Source: JAAYBY01 sp964654125
Lineage (GTDB): Bacteria > Bacillota > Clostridia > Saccharofermentanales > UBA5734
Reading direction: 5' to 3'
NCBI GenBank assembly: GCA_964654125.1
Contig: CAZZGG010000002.1
Location: 1 to 64,000 of the forward strand
DNA length: 64,000 bases
Part shown: one piece after another, positions 17,065-25,283 of the stretch
Position numbering within the stretch: the first letter of the stretch is position 1
How the letters are laid out: the number at the start of each line of letters is the position of its first letter
Notes under the pieces: model-generated
Told to the model about the DNA's origin: nothing
Database searches by the model: none
What the model saw: the letters and a program-made list of their open reading frames with translations, nothing else
Program-made: the position numbers and the translations under genes

Positions 17065-17534
17065 AGCACGCTGAGCTCACCGAGCATATCCAGGGGATTA
17101 TCGGCCGCCTTGACCTTGGCAAAGGCTTTGACAATCACCCCGGCCTCATCGATTAGGTAGGTGGTCCTGACCACGCCCAGGCTGGTCTTGCCAAAACTCA
17201 GCTTTTCCTGCCAGACGCCATAGGCCTTGATCGTATCCAGGCCAGGATCAGCCAGCAAGGTGAAAGACAGGTCATACTTATCAGCAAATTTCTTGTGTGA
17301 AGCTACACTGTCCTTACTGACACCCAGGATGACAGCACCCTTTTCCGTAAACTGTGGTTCTAAAAGAGTGAAATTTTGCGCCTGTTTGGTGCAGCCCGGT
17401 GTATCATCCTTGGGATAAAAGTACAAGATGACTTTTTNNNNNNNNNNACCCAGATAGTCTGTCAGTGAGTGGAGCCGGCCATCCTGGTCAGGCAGGGTGA
17501 AATCCGGCGCTTTTGTGCCAACAGCTAACATCAT
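17061..17534 (-). CDS. bcp: Peroxiredoxin, Bcp/PrxQ-type (interrupted by an assembly gap)
   Basis: A 157-codon frame including a run of ten N bases that gives four unknown residues after LTDYLG. APDFTLPDQDG, ILYFYPKDDTPGCTKQAQ and the C-terminal GVVRTTYLIDEAG define the Bcp subfamily. The peroxidatic Cys is in DTPGCT; the resolving Cys usually five residues later is Gln, making it a 1-Cys type that would be reduced by an external thiol. Compared with other Bcp proteins, about three residues too many are implied at the gap, so the N-run length is probably a placeholder. It is the last gene of the 22812-17061 operon. Function: reduction of hydroperoxides in the cytoplasm. Confidence 0.85.
   Translation of the reverse strand: MMLAVGTKAPDFTLPDQDGRLHSLTDYLGXXXXKVILYFYPKDDTPGCTKQAQNFTLLEPQFTEKGAVILGVSKDSVASHKKFADKYDLSFTLLADPGLDTIKAYGVWQEKLSFGKTSLGVVRTTYLIDEAGVIVKAFAKVKAADNPLDMLGELSVL
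17438..17447. other. Assembly gap (10 N)
   Basis: Ten undetermined bases lie inside bcp. The reading frame is kept across the gap only if the true insert length equals 10 modulo 3, for example one base, which would give the expected G-K-K-V. Confidence 0.97.
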
Positions 17535-17559
17535 AATCGATCTCCTTTTTTAAAAGCAG

Positions 17560-18603
17560 CTAGTCCGCTGCCTTTTGCCAGTCTTCCAGCCAGGCATAAG
17601 CCTTTTCGCCCCAGATCTGGTGGGCGGCCGGAAAGATTTCCCAAGCGAACTTGTCTTCTTGCCCCAAGAGCTGATAGATCCCTTCCAGCTGCCGGATGGC
17701 TTCTCTAGTGGCGGCTTCCGGAAAGATCGGATCCTCGGACCCACTTTCCACAAAAAGCGGCCGCGGGGCAATCAAGCCGATCAGGTCCGGCATCTCGGCA
17801 TAGGGCAAAAGACCAGGTGTGAAGTTGTCAATACAATGGTGCATGGCCATGATGGAGCCCCGGAAGGTGTTGGTGTAACCACTGACCACAGCTGCCCGGA
17901 TCCTCGTGTCCAGGGCCGCTGAGAAGGAACAGACCAAGCCACCGCCGGAAATACCCATGCAGGCAATCTTATCCTGCCTTATTTCCTCCAGCTGACCCAG
18001 CCAGTCCAGGATGCGCTGGATCTGCCAGACCCTAAGGCCGGCCAGAGAATGGCCCACCTGGAGCAGGTCAGCAGAAATCCGGTAGCAGGAACTGGCCCGT
18101 GGATCACCCTTAGCCTTGTCTTCTGCCAGGCGCAGGTCACCAAAGCCAAACAAGTCCGGCACTATCACTAAAAAGCCGCGCTGGACCAGCTCAAGGGCAA
18201 AATTCTCCTGGTAGCCGGCCTCACCTGTTTTGGGCTGGCCTTCCGCTGTCAGGCCAACCAGGTCCCGGCTGCCGTAACCATGGCCGTGGCAGGCAATTAT
18301 GGCCGCTAGCGGCTTTTTTATCTGATCCGGTTCCAAGACATAAACGGGCACCTCCAGGTCAGCTGCCAGCTGAAGTCCCAGCCGGCTGCGGCTGTAACCG
18401 TTGCAACTGACTTTTTCCAGCAGGCGGGCAGCAATAGGGCCCTCAGGCAGCGGCAGGCCGGCCAGGCCCAGCTGGCGGCTAAAGATCTCACTTAAGTCAG
18501 TTTGCCACTCTTGCCACTGTTCTTTCGTTTTTGCCCGAAAAGCATATTCTTGTTTAACACCATCGAACAGATTTTTTAAGAATGTTTCAACTTGCCAGTC
18601 CAT
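17560..18603 (-). CDS. Alpha/beta hydrolase (dienelactone-hydrolase/acetylxylan-esterase-like)
   Basis: A 347-residue serine hydrolase, with GGAGGAG nine bases before ATG 18603. An ATG at 18621 overlaps the stop of the upstream MFS gene (TGATG) and would add six residues; either start is possible. An N-terminal helical cap is followed by ACHGHGYGSRD (oxyanion strand). The nucleophile elbow is GISGGG, the acid lies in GSEDPIFP and the histidine in AAHQIWGE. The long helix-rich N-terminus and the HGHG motif resemble the putative acetyl esterases of the Abhydrolase_7 group often found with sugar genes. No export signal is present. Confidence 0.78.
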   Translation of the reverse strand: MDWQVETFLKNLFDGVKQEYAFRAKTKEQWQEWQTDLSEIFSRQLGLAGLPLPEGPIAARLLEKVSCNGYSRSRLGLQLAADLEVPVYVLEPDQIKKPLAAIIACHGHGYGSRDLVGLTAEGQPKTGEAGYQENFALELVQRGFLVIVPDLFGFGDLRLAEDKAKGDPRASSCYRISADLLQVGHSLAGLRVWQIQRILDWLGQLEEIRQDKIACMGISGGGLVCSFSAALDTRIRAAVVSGYTNTFRGSIMAMHHCIDNFTPGLLPYAEMPDLIGLIAPRPLFVESGSEDPIFPEAATREAIRQLEGIYQLLGQEDKFAWEIFPAAHQIWGEKAYAWLEDWQKAAD

Positions 18604-18620
18604 CTTTGGTAACTCCTCCA

Positions 18621-19799
18621 TCAGATCCTTTGTCTGTCCAGTTGCAACTGCTTTTGCTGGCGGTCCAGCAGGGCAGTCACCGGTAAAAGCAAAATAAGCA
18701 AGCCATTACTGAGCAAAAAGGCCCGGCTGAATCCTGCATAATCGGCTACTAACCCAATCAGCCAGGGCACAGTCATTGAAGAAAGCGTCAGGGCCATAGC
18801 TAAAAGGCTGGCCACTGTCCCGCCAAGCTCCGGATAAAGCCGCGAGGCTAAAGCTAGGCCGGTCGGGTGCAGTCCACCTAAGAAAAAACCACACAGCAAA
18901 ACACCAACACCGATCAGAAAAGGGGCCGAAGCAAAAATAACCAGGGGGTAAAAAAGCAGGCTGCCCAGGGCGCAAAACAAGATCAGGCGCACATAGCCCA
19001 GCTTTTCCACTAGCAGGGTGCAGGCAAAGCGGCCACTGGAAAGGCCCAGGTAAAAGATAGAAATCATCCCGGCACCTAAAACCAGTGGCAGGCTGGCCTG
19101 GTCCAGATAAGTGTTGATCCAGCTGACCAGACTGGTGGCTGAGCCATTATAAATAAATGAAACAGCAAAAAGCAACAGAAAGATCGGCTGCCAGAAAAGC
19201 CGGAGTGGTTTTAAAAACATCTGCTTTTTGTCCTGGAAAACCCGGGCGACCGGTTGCAGGCGGACCCTGCTAAAAACAAGGCCAAACAAGAGCCAGAGCA
19301 GACTGCTACAAAAAAATACAGCCCGCCAGCCCAGCTGTGAGGAGACTAAAAGGCCAGCCAGTAAAGAACCAGTCATGGCACCCAGGCCATAGACCCCATG
19401 CAGGGAGTTAAGTGCGGCACCGCGCTTTTCACTGTTGGTTTCGCCCATCAGGGCATTTAAAGAAGGATTGGTCAAACCACCAAAAAAGCCGGCCAGGCCC
19501 AGAAAAATAATTACCAGCAGCCAGCTTCGGGCCAGGCCGACCAGGGCGAAGAGCAGGCCCTGGACCAGTGCACCCAGCACAATCAGGGGTTTTCGGCCCC
19601 AGCGATCAGACAAGGTGCCGCCTAAGGTGACTCCTAAAAAAGATCCGGCTGAGCGCAAAGAAAAAACCAGGCCGGCACTGGTCAGTGTCAGGCTGAAGGC
19701 AGAGATCAAGGAGGGCAGGGCCGGGGCTAGCATAATCGGGATGCAGCCGGTCAAAAAGTAGCCAATCAGGCAGATGAGCGTAATTTGTTTGCGACTCAT
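18621..19799 (-). CDS. Major facilitator superfamily transporter
   Basis: A 392-residue, 12-helix membrane protein. The MFS signature is intact as GTLSDRWGRKPLI between helices 2 and 3, preceded by SAGSFLGVTLGG. Its start overlaps the formamidase stop by 4 bp, and its stop abuts the hydrolase start, so it lies in the middle of a translationally coupled operon. The family exchanges sugars, peptides, drugs or organic acids. The neighbouring peptidase and formamidase suggest a nitrogen-containing substrate, but this is inference. Confidence 0.85.
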   Translation of the reverse strand: MSRKQITLICLIGYFLTGCIPIMLAPALPSLISAFSLTLTSAGLVFSLRSAGSFLGVTLGGTLSDRWGRKPLIVLGALVQGLLFALVGLARSWLLVIIFLGLAGFFGGLTNPSLNALMGETNSEKRGAALNSLHGVYGLGAMTGSLLAGLLVSSQLGWRAVFFCSSLLWLLFGLVFSRVRLQPVARVFQDKKQMFLKPLRLFWQPIFLLLFAVSFIYNGSATSLVSWINTYLDQASLPLVLGAGMISIFYLGLSSGRFACTLLVEKLGYVRLILFCALGSLLFYPLVIFASAPFLIGVGVLLCGFFLGGLHPTGLALASRLYPELGGTVASLLAMALTLSSMTVPWLIGLVADYAGFSRAFLLSNGLLILLLPVTALLDRQQKQLQLDRQRI

Positions 19800-20689
19800 G
19801 GTAAAAACCTTTTGGGCATCTTGCAGATATAGCTGCTGGTCGGATTGACAAACTGGGTGCAGCGGGCCTCAAGCAGCTGGCCCATCAGGAGATAGGCCTC
19901 TTTTTCAGTCAGATCATAGTCTGCCGCCAGCCAGTGCAGCATCGCACGGGCAGCAGCCTGGAAAGATGCTTCAACTGAAGCTGCACAGGCAACAGTCATG
20001 ATATAGTCCTGGTTTTCCAGCCGGACACTGGTTAGACCTTGAAAGCGCTGGCAGATTGAGGTCTTTAAAGTCACAGTAGAGCGACATTCTACTCCACCGG
20101 CCAGGTTAATCTCCCCATCACCTTGCCGGGCATGGACATCCGCCACATGCAGCAAGGCGCCCGGCACGGCAACCGGCAGATAGACAGTGGCGCCAATCGT
20201 CACTTCCTGAACATCCATGTTGCCACCATGGGGGCCACCCTTGCTGTTGAGCAGTTCTTCTTGGGCCGGCGCTGTGCCCAGGGTGCCGATCATAGGTGCC
20301 AGCGGCAAACGCAGCTGCTCGCTCCAGAGGATGTGACCGTCTTCAATGACCACAGTCTTGGTGTTGCGCTCTAAGTCATAACCTAGAATCTGGCGGGCCA
20401 AGGGGTTTTTCGGATAAATATAGCCGGTATAGCCGAGCCGCTCCGGCTTAATGTCCAGGATTTCCACTGCCAAACAAGCGCCGGGCTGAGCTCCGGCAAC
20501 TGCTATGACCACAGCTGGATTAACACCCTGGATTTTTTCCAGTTCGAAATGGTCTGTGGGCCGCTCCAGCCAGGCGCCGCTGCAAAGTTCGGTCTCAACC
20601 TGGAAGATCTCGCCGGGCTGCACGGTCAAGGCCGGCGTATTAAAGCGGCTGTGAGTGGAGTAAAGCTGGTCCCGCCTGGCTACCCGCAT
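19796..20689 (-). CDS. Acetamidase/formamidase family protein
   Basis: A 297-residue protein starting at ATG 20689 with AGGAG 8 nt upstream; the frame extends to 20767 without a ribosome site. Motifs of the FmdA_AmdA family are clear: HSRFNTPALTVQPGE at the N-terminus, GPHGGNMDVQEVTIGATVYLPVAVPGALLHVADVHA in the centre (the conserved D-x-x-H region binding metal), and QGDGEINLAGGVE. Members hydrolyse formamide, acetamide or related short amides to ammonia and an acid. The operon also encodes peptidase T and an MFS permease, consistent with nitrogen scavenging. The physiological amide is unknown. Confidence 0.87.
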   Translation of the reverse strand: MRVARRDQLYSTHSRFNTPALTVQPGEIFQVETELCSGAWLERPTDHFELEKIQGVNPAVVIAVAGAQPGACLAVEILDIKPERLGYTGYIYPKNPLARQILGYDLERNTKTVVIEDGHILWSEQLRLPLAPMIGTLGTAPAQEELLNSKGGPHGGNMDVQEVTIGATVYLPVAVPGALLHVADVHARQGDGEINLAGGVECRSTVTLKTSICQRFQGLTSVRLENQDYIMTVACAASVEASFQAAARAMLHWLAADYDLTEKEAYLLMGQLLEARCTQFVNPTSSYICKMPKRFLP

Positions 20690-20706
20690 CTTACTAGCTC
20701 CTTCTT

Positions 20707-21936
20707 TTAGCTGTCTGCTGAACCTTTGGCGTAGAGGCGGACCAGTTCGACGATCAGGTCCGTACACTGCTCCATAGCTTCAACAGTAATATGCTCCAAA
20801 ACACTGTGGTAGGCATAGCCGCCTGTGCCCAGATTGGGACAAGGCAGGCCCTTATAGCTTAAAGTCGCTCCATCAGTACCGCCGCGCATCGGTATGATCA
20901 GGGGCTTGATAGCAAGATTTTGCATGGCCTGCCGGGCAGTTTCCACCAGATGGGGGTGCTGCCTGATCACATCAGCCATATTACGGTAGCGGTCACTGAT
21001 TGCAATTTTAACTGTCTCAGGTCCATAACGTTCATTAAGGCTTTGGCCTGCCGCCAGCAGTTTTGCCTTTCTTTCCTCTAGGATGGCACTATCATGATCG
21101 CGCAGACTGTAGGCCAGTCTGGCTGTGTCAACTGATCCGGTCAGCTTACGCAGGAAATAAAAACCTTCATAACCTTCTGTCTCAGCCGGAGTCTGGCCGG
21201 CTGGCAAAAGGCCGTTCAGCTCGCAGGCCACTGTCAGGGCATTGACCATGATATCCTTGGCTGTACCAGGATGGACCGCTACACCCTTTATCTCAATCTC
21301 AGCTTCGGCAGCATTAAAGTTTTCATACTCCAGCTCACCAACTGGTCCGCCATCCATGGTAAAGGCAAAGTCGGCTGCAAATTCAACCAGATCAAAATTA
21401 TCAGCACCACGGCCAATTTCTTCATCTGGAGTGAAGGCCACACAGACCCGGCCATGGGGGATTTTTTCCCGGATCATGATCTCACAAGCAGTCAGGATCT
21501 CAGCAATGCCTGCCTTGTTATCAGCCCCCAGCAAGGTTGTGCCATCTGATGTGATCAGGGTTTGCCCCACCAGACTAGCTAGATGAGGGAAGCGGCTGGT
21601 GCTGAGGCAGACACCGTCTGCCAGTTCCAGGTCCTGGCCTTGGTAGTTTTCCCATAGCTGGGGTTTAACCCCGGCACCGGGGGCATCAGGGCTGGTGTCC
21701 ATATGGGCGATAAAGCCCAGTTTAGGGCAGTCCTCATAGTCCGGCGTCGCCGGCAGATAACCATAAACATAGCCATATTCACTGATCCTGACCCCACGCA
21801 GACCCAGATCGCGCATATCAGCTGCCAGCAGGCGGGCCAGATCAAGCTGGCACTGGGTACTGGGCCGGGTAGCCGACTCTTCATCTGAACTGGTGTTAAT
21901 GGCAGCGTACTTAATAAACCGCTCCTGAACCTTCAT
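20707..21936 (-). CDS. pepT: Peptidase T (tripeptidase, M20B)
   Basis: A 409-residue dizinc aminotripeptidase of standard length. Metal and catalytic residues are in place: HMDTSPD (His78, Asp80), LGADNKAG (Asp139), TPDEEIG (Glu172 catalytic, Glu173 zinc), MDGG, and the late RGGTDGATLSYKGLPCPNLGTGG block with the C-terminal His in YHSVLEH. The enzyme releases the N-terminal residue from tripeptides in the cytoplasm. GGAGG lies 8 nt before ATG. It sits between the aldo/keto reductase (25 nt) and the formamidase (17 nt) in one operon. Confidence 0.95.
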   Translation of the reverse strand: MKVQERFIKYAAINTSSDEESATRPSTQCQLDLARLLAADMRDLGLRGVRISEYGYVYGYLPATPDYEDCPKLGFIAHMDTSPDAPGAGVKPQLWENYQGQDLELADGVCLSTSRFPHLASLVGQTLITSDGTTLLGADNKAGIAEILTACEIMIREKIPHGRVCVAFTPDEEIGRGADNFDLVEFAADFAFTMDGGPVGELEYENFNAAEAEIEIKGVAVHPGTAKDIMVNALTVACELNGLLPAGQTPAETEGYEGFYFLRKLTGSVDTARLAYSLRDHDSAILEERKAKLLAAGQSLNERYGPETVKIAISDRYRNMADVIRQHPHLVETARQAMQNLAIKPLIIPMRGGTDGATLSYKGLPCPNLGTGGYAYHSVLEHITVEAMEQCTDLIVELVRLYAKGSADS

Positions 21937-21960
21937 GAACTAGCCTCCATCGCTTCTTGG

Positions 21961-22812
21961 TTAATGAGTGATCTTGTCCGGATCTGAGCCTGTGCCGCAG
22001 CAATCCTCAAGACCAGCCAAGAGCTTGACATCTGCATCAGTCAGCTCAAAGTCAAAAATATCGGCATTCTCCCGGATCCTGGCCGGTGTCTGCGACTTGG
22101 GCAGGGGCAAAAAGCCCATCTGCAGGCTCCAGCGCAAGCTGACCTGGGCAATTGTTTTGCCGTACTTTTGGGCCAGTTCCTGCATTTGGGGCACACTGAA
22201 AATTTTTCCGGTGCCCAGAGGGCTGTAGGCCTGGAGCAGGATGTCCTTGTCCCGGCAGTAAGCCACTGTCTCGTCCTGGGTGTCACCCGGGCAGAGCCGG
22301 ATTTGGTTGACCATGGGCACAATAGTGGCAGTCTTTAGCAGTTCATCCAGATGGTGGGGCCGGAAGTTACTCACACCAATCGAACGGATCCGGCCGGCCC
22401 GGTAAAACTCTTCAAAAGCCCGCCAGGAACCAGCATTGGCCTCAGCCCAGTTGTCACGGAATTTAATCGGGTTGGGCCAGTGGATCAAATAGAGATCTAG
22501 ATAATCCAAACCTAATTTTTGCATGGATAGCTCAAAAGCGGCTTTGGTTGCCTCATAGCCATGGTCAGGGTTAGCCAGTTTAGTGGTGATGAAGATATCC
22601 TCACGGGCGATGCCGCTGTCGCGGACAGCCTGGCCGACACTTTCTTCATTGCCGTAAGCGGCAGCTGTATCGATATGGCGGTAGCCGGCAGCCAGGGCTG
22701 CGGCAACTGAACTGTAGGCTGATTCACCGGCTTTGATCTGCCAGGTGCCAAAGCCGACCCAGGGGATTTCCACTCCATTGTGGAGCCGGTAACTGGTTAC
22801 TAGTGATTTCAT
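21961..22812 (-). CDS. Aldo/keto reductase
   Basis: A 283-residue TIM-barrel NADPH-dependent carbonyl reductase with AGGAGG before ATG. The catalytic tetrad is visible: Asp in HIDTAAAYGNE, Tyr in the same motif, Lys in TTKLAN and His in LIHWPNP. GVSNFRPHHL and the C-terminal coenzyme segment LPLPKSQTPARIRENADIFDFEL match the 2,5-diketo-gluconate reductase/AKR5 group. It reduces a carbonyl compound such as a keto sugar or an aldehyde. It is first in the six-gene operon ending in bcp, which suggests a detoxification or scavenging function. Confidence 0.9.
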   Translation of the reverse strand: MKSLVTSYRLHNGVEIPWVGFGTWQIKAGESAYSSVAAALAAGYRHIDTAAAYGNEESVGQAVRDSGIAREDIFITTKLANPDHGYEATKAAFELSMQKLGLDYLDLYLIHWPNPIKFRDNWAEANAGSWRAFEEFYRAGRIRSIGVSNFRPHHLDELLKTATIVPMVNQIRLCPGDTQDETVAYCRDKDILLQAYSPLGTGKIFSVPQMQELAQKYGKTIAQVSLRWSLQMGFLPLPKSQTPARIRENADIFDFELTDADVKLLAGLEDCCGTGSDPDKITH

Positions 22813-22830
22813 AAAAATTACCTCCTAATA

Positions 22831-22852
22831 ACAATTACTTTAAATTGTATCA
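22831..22852 (-). promoter_or_regulatory. Extended -10 promoter with overlapping inverted repeat
   Basis: On the minus strand TGATACAAT is a TGn-extended -10 (hexamer at 22844-22849). It is overlapped by a perfect 6-bp inverted repeat with a 6-bp centre (ACAATT at 22831-22836, AATTGT at 22843-22848). No good -35 is seen. It would serve the 22812-17061 operon, and the repeat may bind a repressor. Confidence 0.45.
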
Positions 22853-22895
22853 TGAAGCCGCTGCGCGTACCGTGAGCTTTGCCACAGACAAAGGC

Positions 22896-24311
22896 TCAAA
22901 TTTCCTGAACAGCTGGGTCTGCCAGCTGATCCAACATCCTTTTCTTTTTCCATCTGCCCGTACGGTACCAGATATAGCTGAAAACAGAACCCAGGATCCA
23001 GCTGGTCAGAAGCGAAAAAGACAAGGCATCCGGTGAACCGTTGGGCCAGGTCTCAGAACGGGTCAGCCAGGCCAGGGTGTAGGCAGTCGGCACCCGGAAA
23101 AGCACTGTAGTGATCATGGAAATCCACATGGAAGGCATGGTGTCACCCGCCCCGCGCATGATCCCGCCAAAAATCTGGGTCAGGCACATGGCGATATAGC
23201 CGACAGCCAGGATCTTGATCATCCTCTGGCCTAAGTAAATGATTGCAGGTGTTTCTGTAAAAAGACTGATCAGGTTACTGCCAAAAAAGAGCAAGAGGAA
23301 AGTCAGGCTGGCCGATACGGACAGACCCAGTTTCAGGACAGCCTTGGCTCCCTGCTCAACTCTGTCCAGGCGCCTGGCACCGATATTCTGGCCGACAAAG
23401 GTGGTGATAGCCATGCCAAAGGTGAAGTTGGGCATCATGGCAAAGCTATCCACCCGCATCACGGCAGTGGTCATGGTGATAACCTGGTAACCCATTGAGT
23501 TGGTCAAGGCTTGAACTACAACCATGGCCATGGAAAAGACAGCTTGGGTGATCCCGGCCGGCATGCCGACTTTAAGCAGCTGACGGGACAAGGACCAGTC
23601 CGGCTTTAAGGTCTGCCGGTTGATCTTGACCAGGTCTTTCATTTTGAGCAGATGGCGCAGGCAAAGCAGGGCAGAGATGGACTGGGCGATAACAGTGGCG
23701 AATGCCGCTCCGGCCACTCCCCAGCCCAGGCCGGCCACAAACCAGATATCCAGGCCGATATTGAGGATAGTGGCCACAATCAAAAAAAGCAGGGGTGTGA
23801 TAGAATCACCCAAGCCACGCAAAATACCAGAGATGATATTATAAAAACCAAAACCAAGGATACCCATAAAGATGGTGGTCAGGTAAGAATAGGACATCTC
23901 TTTGATTTCCACTGGTGTGTCCAGCAGGTTAAGGATGGGCCGGGCCAGGGACAGGGCCAGCACCATGATGATCAGCGAGGAGAAAAAGACCAGGGTCAAG
24001 GCATTGCCGATGGTTTTTTCCAGCAGTTTGTACTCTTTGGCACCATAGGCCTGTGAAACCAGGATGCCGGCTCCTGTGGCAATAGCCATGAACAAGACTA
24101 AAAGCAAATTGATGATCGGCATGACCGACCCGATTGCTGCCAGGGCTGTATCCCCTACTGCCCGGCCGACAATAATGGAATCAGCCGTGCTGTAAAAGAG
24201 CTGGGCGATATTACCGATCAGAAGCGGAATGGAAAACTTGACCAGATTGTTCATGGGCTGACCAACAGTCAAGTCCTGGGCGCTGAATAAGCGCTTGAGG
24301 CGACTTAGCAT
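22896..24311 (-). CDS. MATE-family multidrug/metabolite exporter
   Basis: A 471-residue membrane protein with 12 helices and the family's two-fold pattern. LFYSTADSIIVGRAVGDTALAAIG is the MATE signature in helix 2, and AVMRVDSFAMMPNFTFGMAITTFVGQNIGA is the matching part of the second half. These exporters swap Na+ or H+ for cationic compounds. GGAG lies 8 nt before ATG, and a promoter is proposed at 24351-24379. It is probably a single-gene unit that may read into the downstream reductase operon. Confidence 0.9.
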   Translation of the reverse strand: MLSRLKRLFSAQDLTVGQPMNNLVKFSIPLLIGNIAQLFYSTADSIIVGRAVGDTALAAIGSVMPIINLLLVLFMAIATGAGILVSQAYGAKEYKLLEKTIGNALTLVFFSSLIIMVLALSLARPILNLLDTPVEIKEMSYSYLTTIFMGILGFGFYNIISGILRGLGDSITPLLFLIVATILNIGLDIWFVAGLGWGVAGAAFATVIAQSISALLCLRHLLKMKDLVKINRQTLKPDWSLSRQLLKVGMPAGITQAVFSMAMVVVQALTNSMGYQVITMTTAVMRVDSFAMMPNFTFGMAITTFVGQNIGARRLDRVEQGAKAVLKLGLSVSASLTFLLLFFGSNLISLFTETPAIIYLGQRMIKILAVGYIAMCLTQIFGGIMRGAGDTMPSMWISMITTVLFRVPTAYTLAWLTRSETWPNGSPDALSFSLLTSWILGSVFSYIWYRTGRWKKKRMLDQLADPAVQEI

Positions 24312-24350
24312 TAAACAAGCTCCGTTCAGATATTTTTGGATTCTTTTCCA

Positions 24351-24379
24351 ATAATAGCTTAATCCGGCTGCTGCTACAA
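24351..24379 (-). promoter_or_regulatory. Promoter of the MATE gene
   Basis: On the minus strand TTGTAG (24374-24379) and TATTAT (24351-24356) are separated by 17 bases. An inverted repeat TTGGA-N6-TCCAA (24336-24351) spans the predicted start site and could be an operator. Confidence 0.5.
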
Positions 24380-24390
24380 CTGCCGGATAC

Positions 24391-24424
24391 TGGCAAAAGC
24401 AGGTGCAAAATTATTTGCACCTGC
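24391..24424 (-). terminator. Intrinsic terminator after the isomerase/dehydrogenase operon
   Basis: A perfect 11-bp stem (GCAGGTGCAAA, 24399-24409, with 24414-24424) around a 4-nt loop is followed on the minus strand by TTTTGCC. A second small hairpin, ACCGGC-AAA-GCCGGT, lies at 24442-24456 between it and the gene's stop. Confidence 0.7.
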
Positions 24425-24470
24425 CAGGTCGGTCGTCTATTACCGGCAAAGCCGGTTTGCTGATTTGTTT

Positions 24471-25262
24471 TTAGTCTTCCAGCAGGGCCCACATCTTGGG
24501 GCAGACCACTTCAACTGGTTCGGTCAGGCCGCATTCAAAGACGACAAAGCCACTAAACCCAGTCTCCCGGATGGCCTTGAAGACATTCTTATAATTGATC
24601 TCACCTGTACCGGGCTGCTTGCGCCCCGGCACATCACCGACATGGATATGACCAATATAGGCGATATTATCTTTGATATTATTAATCAGGTTGCCCTCGG
24701 TGATCTGCTGGTGGTAGACATCATAGAGCAAGAGGACATAGTCACTGCCCACCTCTTTAATTATCTCCACACCTTCAGCTGTGGTGGTCAGATAGTAGCC
24801 CTTGTGGTTGACTAGGACATTTAAGGGTTCCAGAACCAGGCTGATCCCAGCCGCTTCCGCCAGAGGCGCTGCAGCTTTTAAAGCGGCCACTATATTATCG
24901 TGCTGCTGCTGGCGGGAAAGTCCGCCAACTTCGTTACCGGTGGTCACAACTATATTGCGGCAGCCGATCTTTTGCGCTGCAGCAATTGATTCCTGGATGG
25001 CTGTGACAAAGGCGGGCAGGGCATCGCTATTGACAATACCATGGGTGTTGGCAATCATCTTTTGCACTGCCGGATCCTTGGACTGGACCAGGATAGCCGA
25101 AACCTCAACCCCGGTTTGATCAATTTGCTGCTTGATCCGGTCCAGATCAAGGCCGCTCCAGTTTAAAATCTCCATGGCTTTAAATTTTTGTTCTTTAGCT
25201 AAAACAAACTTGTCATAGTCCTCGCCGGGAAACCAGGAATTGTGGACTGTCAGGATAAACAT
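24471..25262 (-). CDS. Hydroxypyruvate-isomerase-like TIM-barrel protein
   Basis: A 263-residue xylose-isomerase-like barrel protein. ATG 25262 has AAGGAGGG seven bases upstream. LEPLNVLVNHKGYYL (catalytic Glu strand), LYDVYHQQITEGNL (metal Asp and His), HIHVGDVPGRKQPGTGEINY and the terminal FVVFECG (Glu) follow the pattern of hydroxypyruvate isomerase (Hyi). That enzyme interconverts hydroxypyruvate and tartronate semialdehyde, though many relatives epimerise sugars. It follows a Gfo/Idh/MocA dehydrogenase by 21 nt, and the pair is terminated at 24391. Together they may oxidise and isomerise an unusual sugar or sugar acid. Confidence 0.82.
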   Translation of the reverse strand: MFILTVHNSWFPGEDYDKFVLAKEQKFKAMEILNWSGLDLDRIKQQIDQTGVEVSAILVQSKDPAVQKMIANTHGIVNSDALPAFVTAIQESIAAAQKIGCRNIVVTTGNEVGGLSRQQQHDNIVAALKAAAPLAEAAGISLVLEPLNVLVNHKGYYLTTTAEGVEIIKEVGSDYVLLLYDVYHQQITEGNLINNIKDNIAYIGHIHVGDVPGRKQPGTGEINYKNVFKAIRETGFSGFVVFECGLTEPVEVVCPKMWALLED

Positions 25263-25283
25263 GAATGCACCCTCCTTCAAGGC

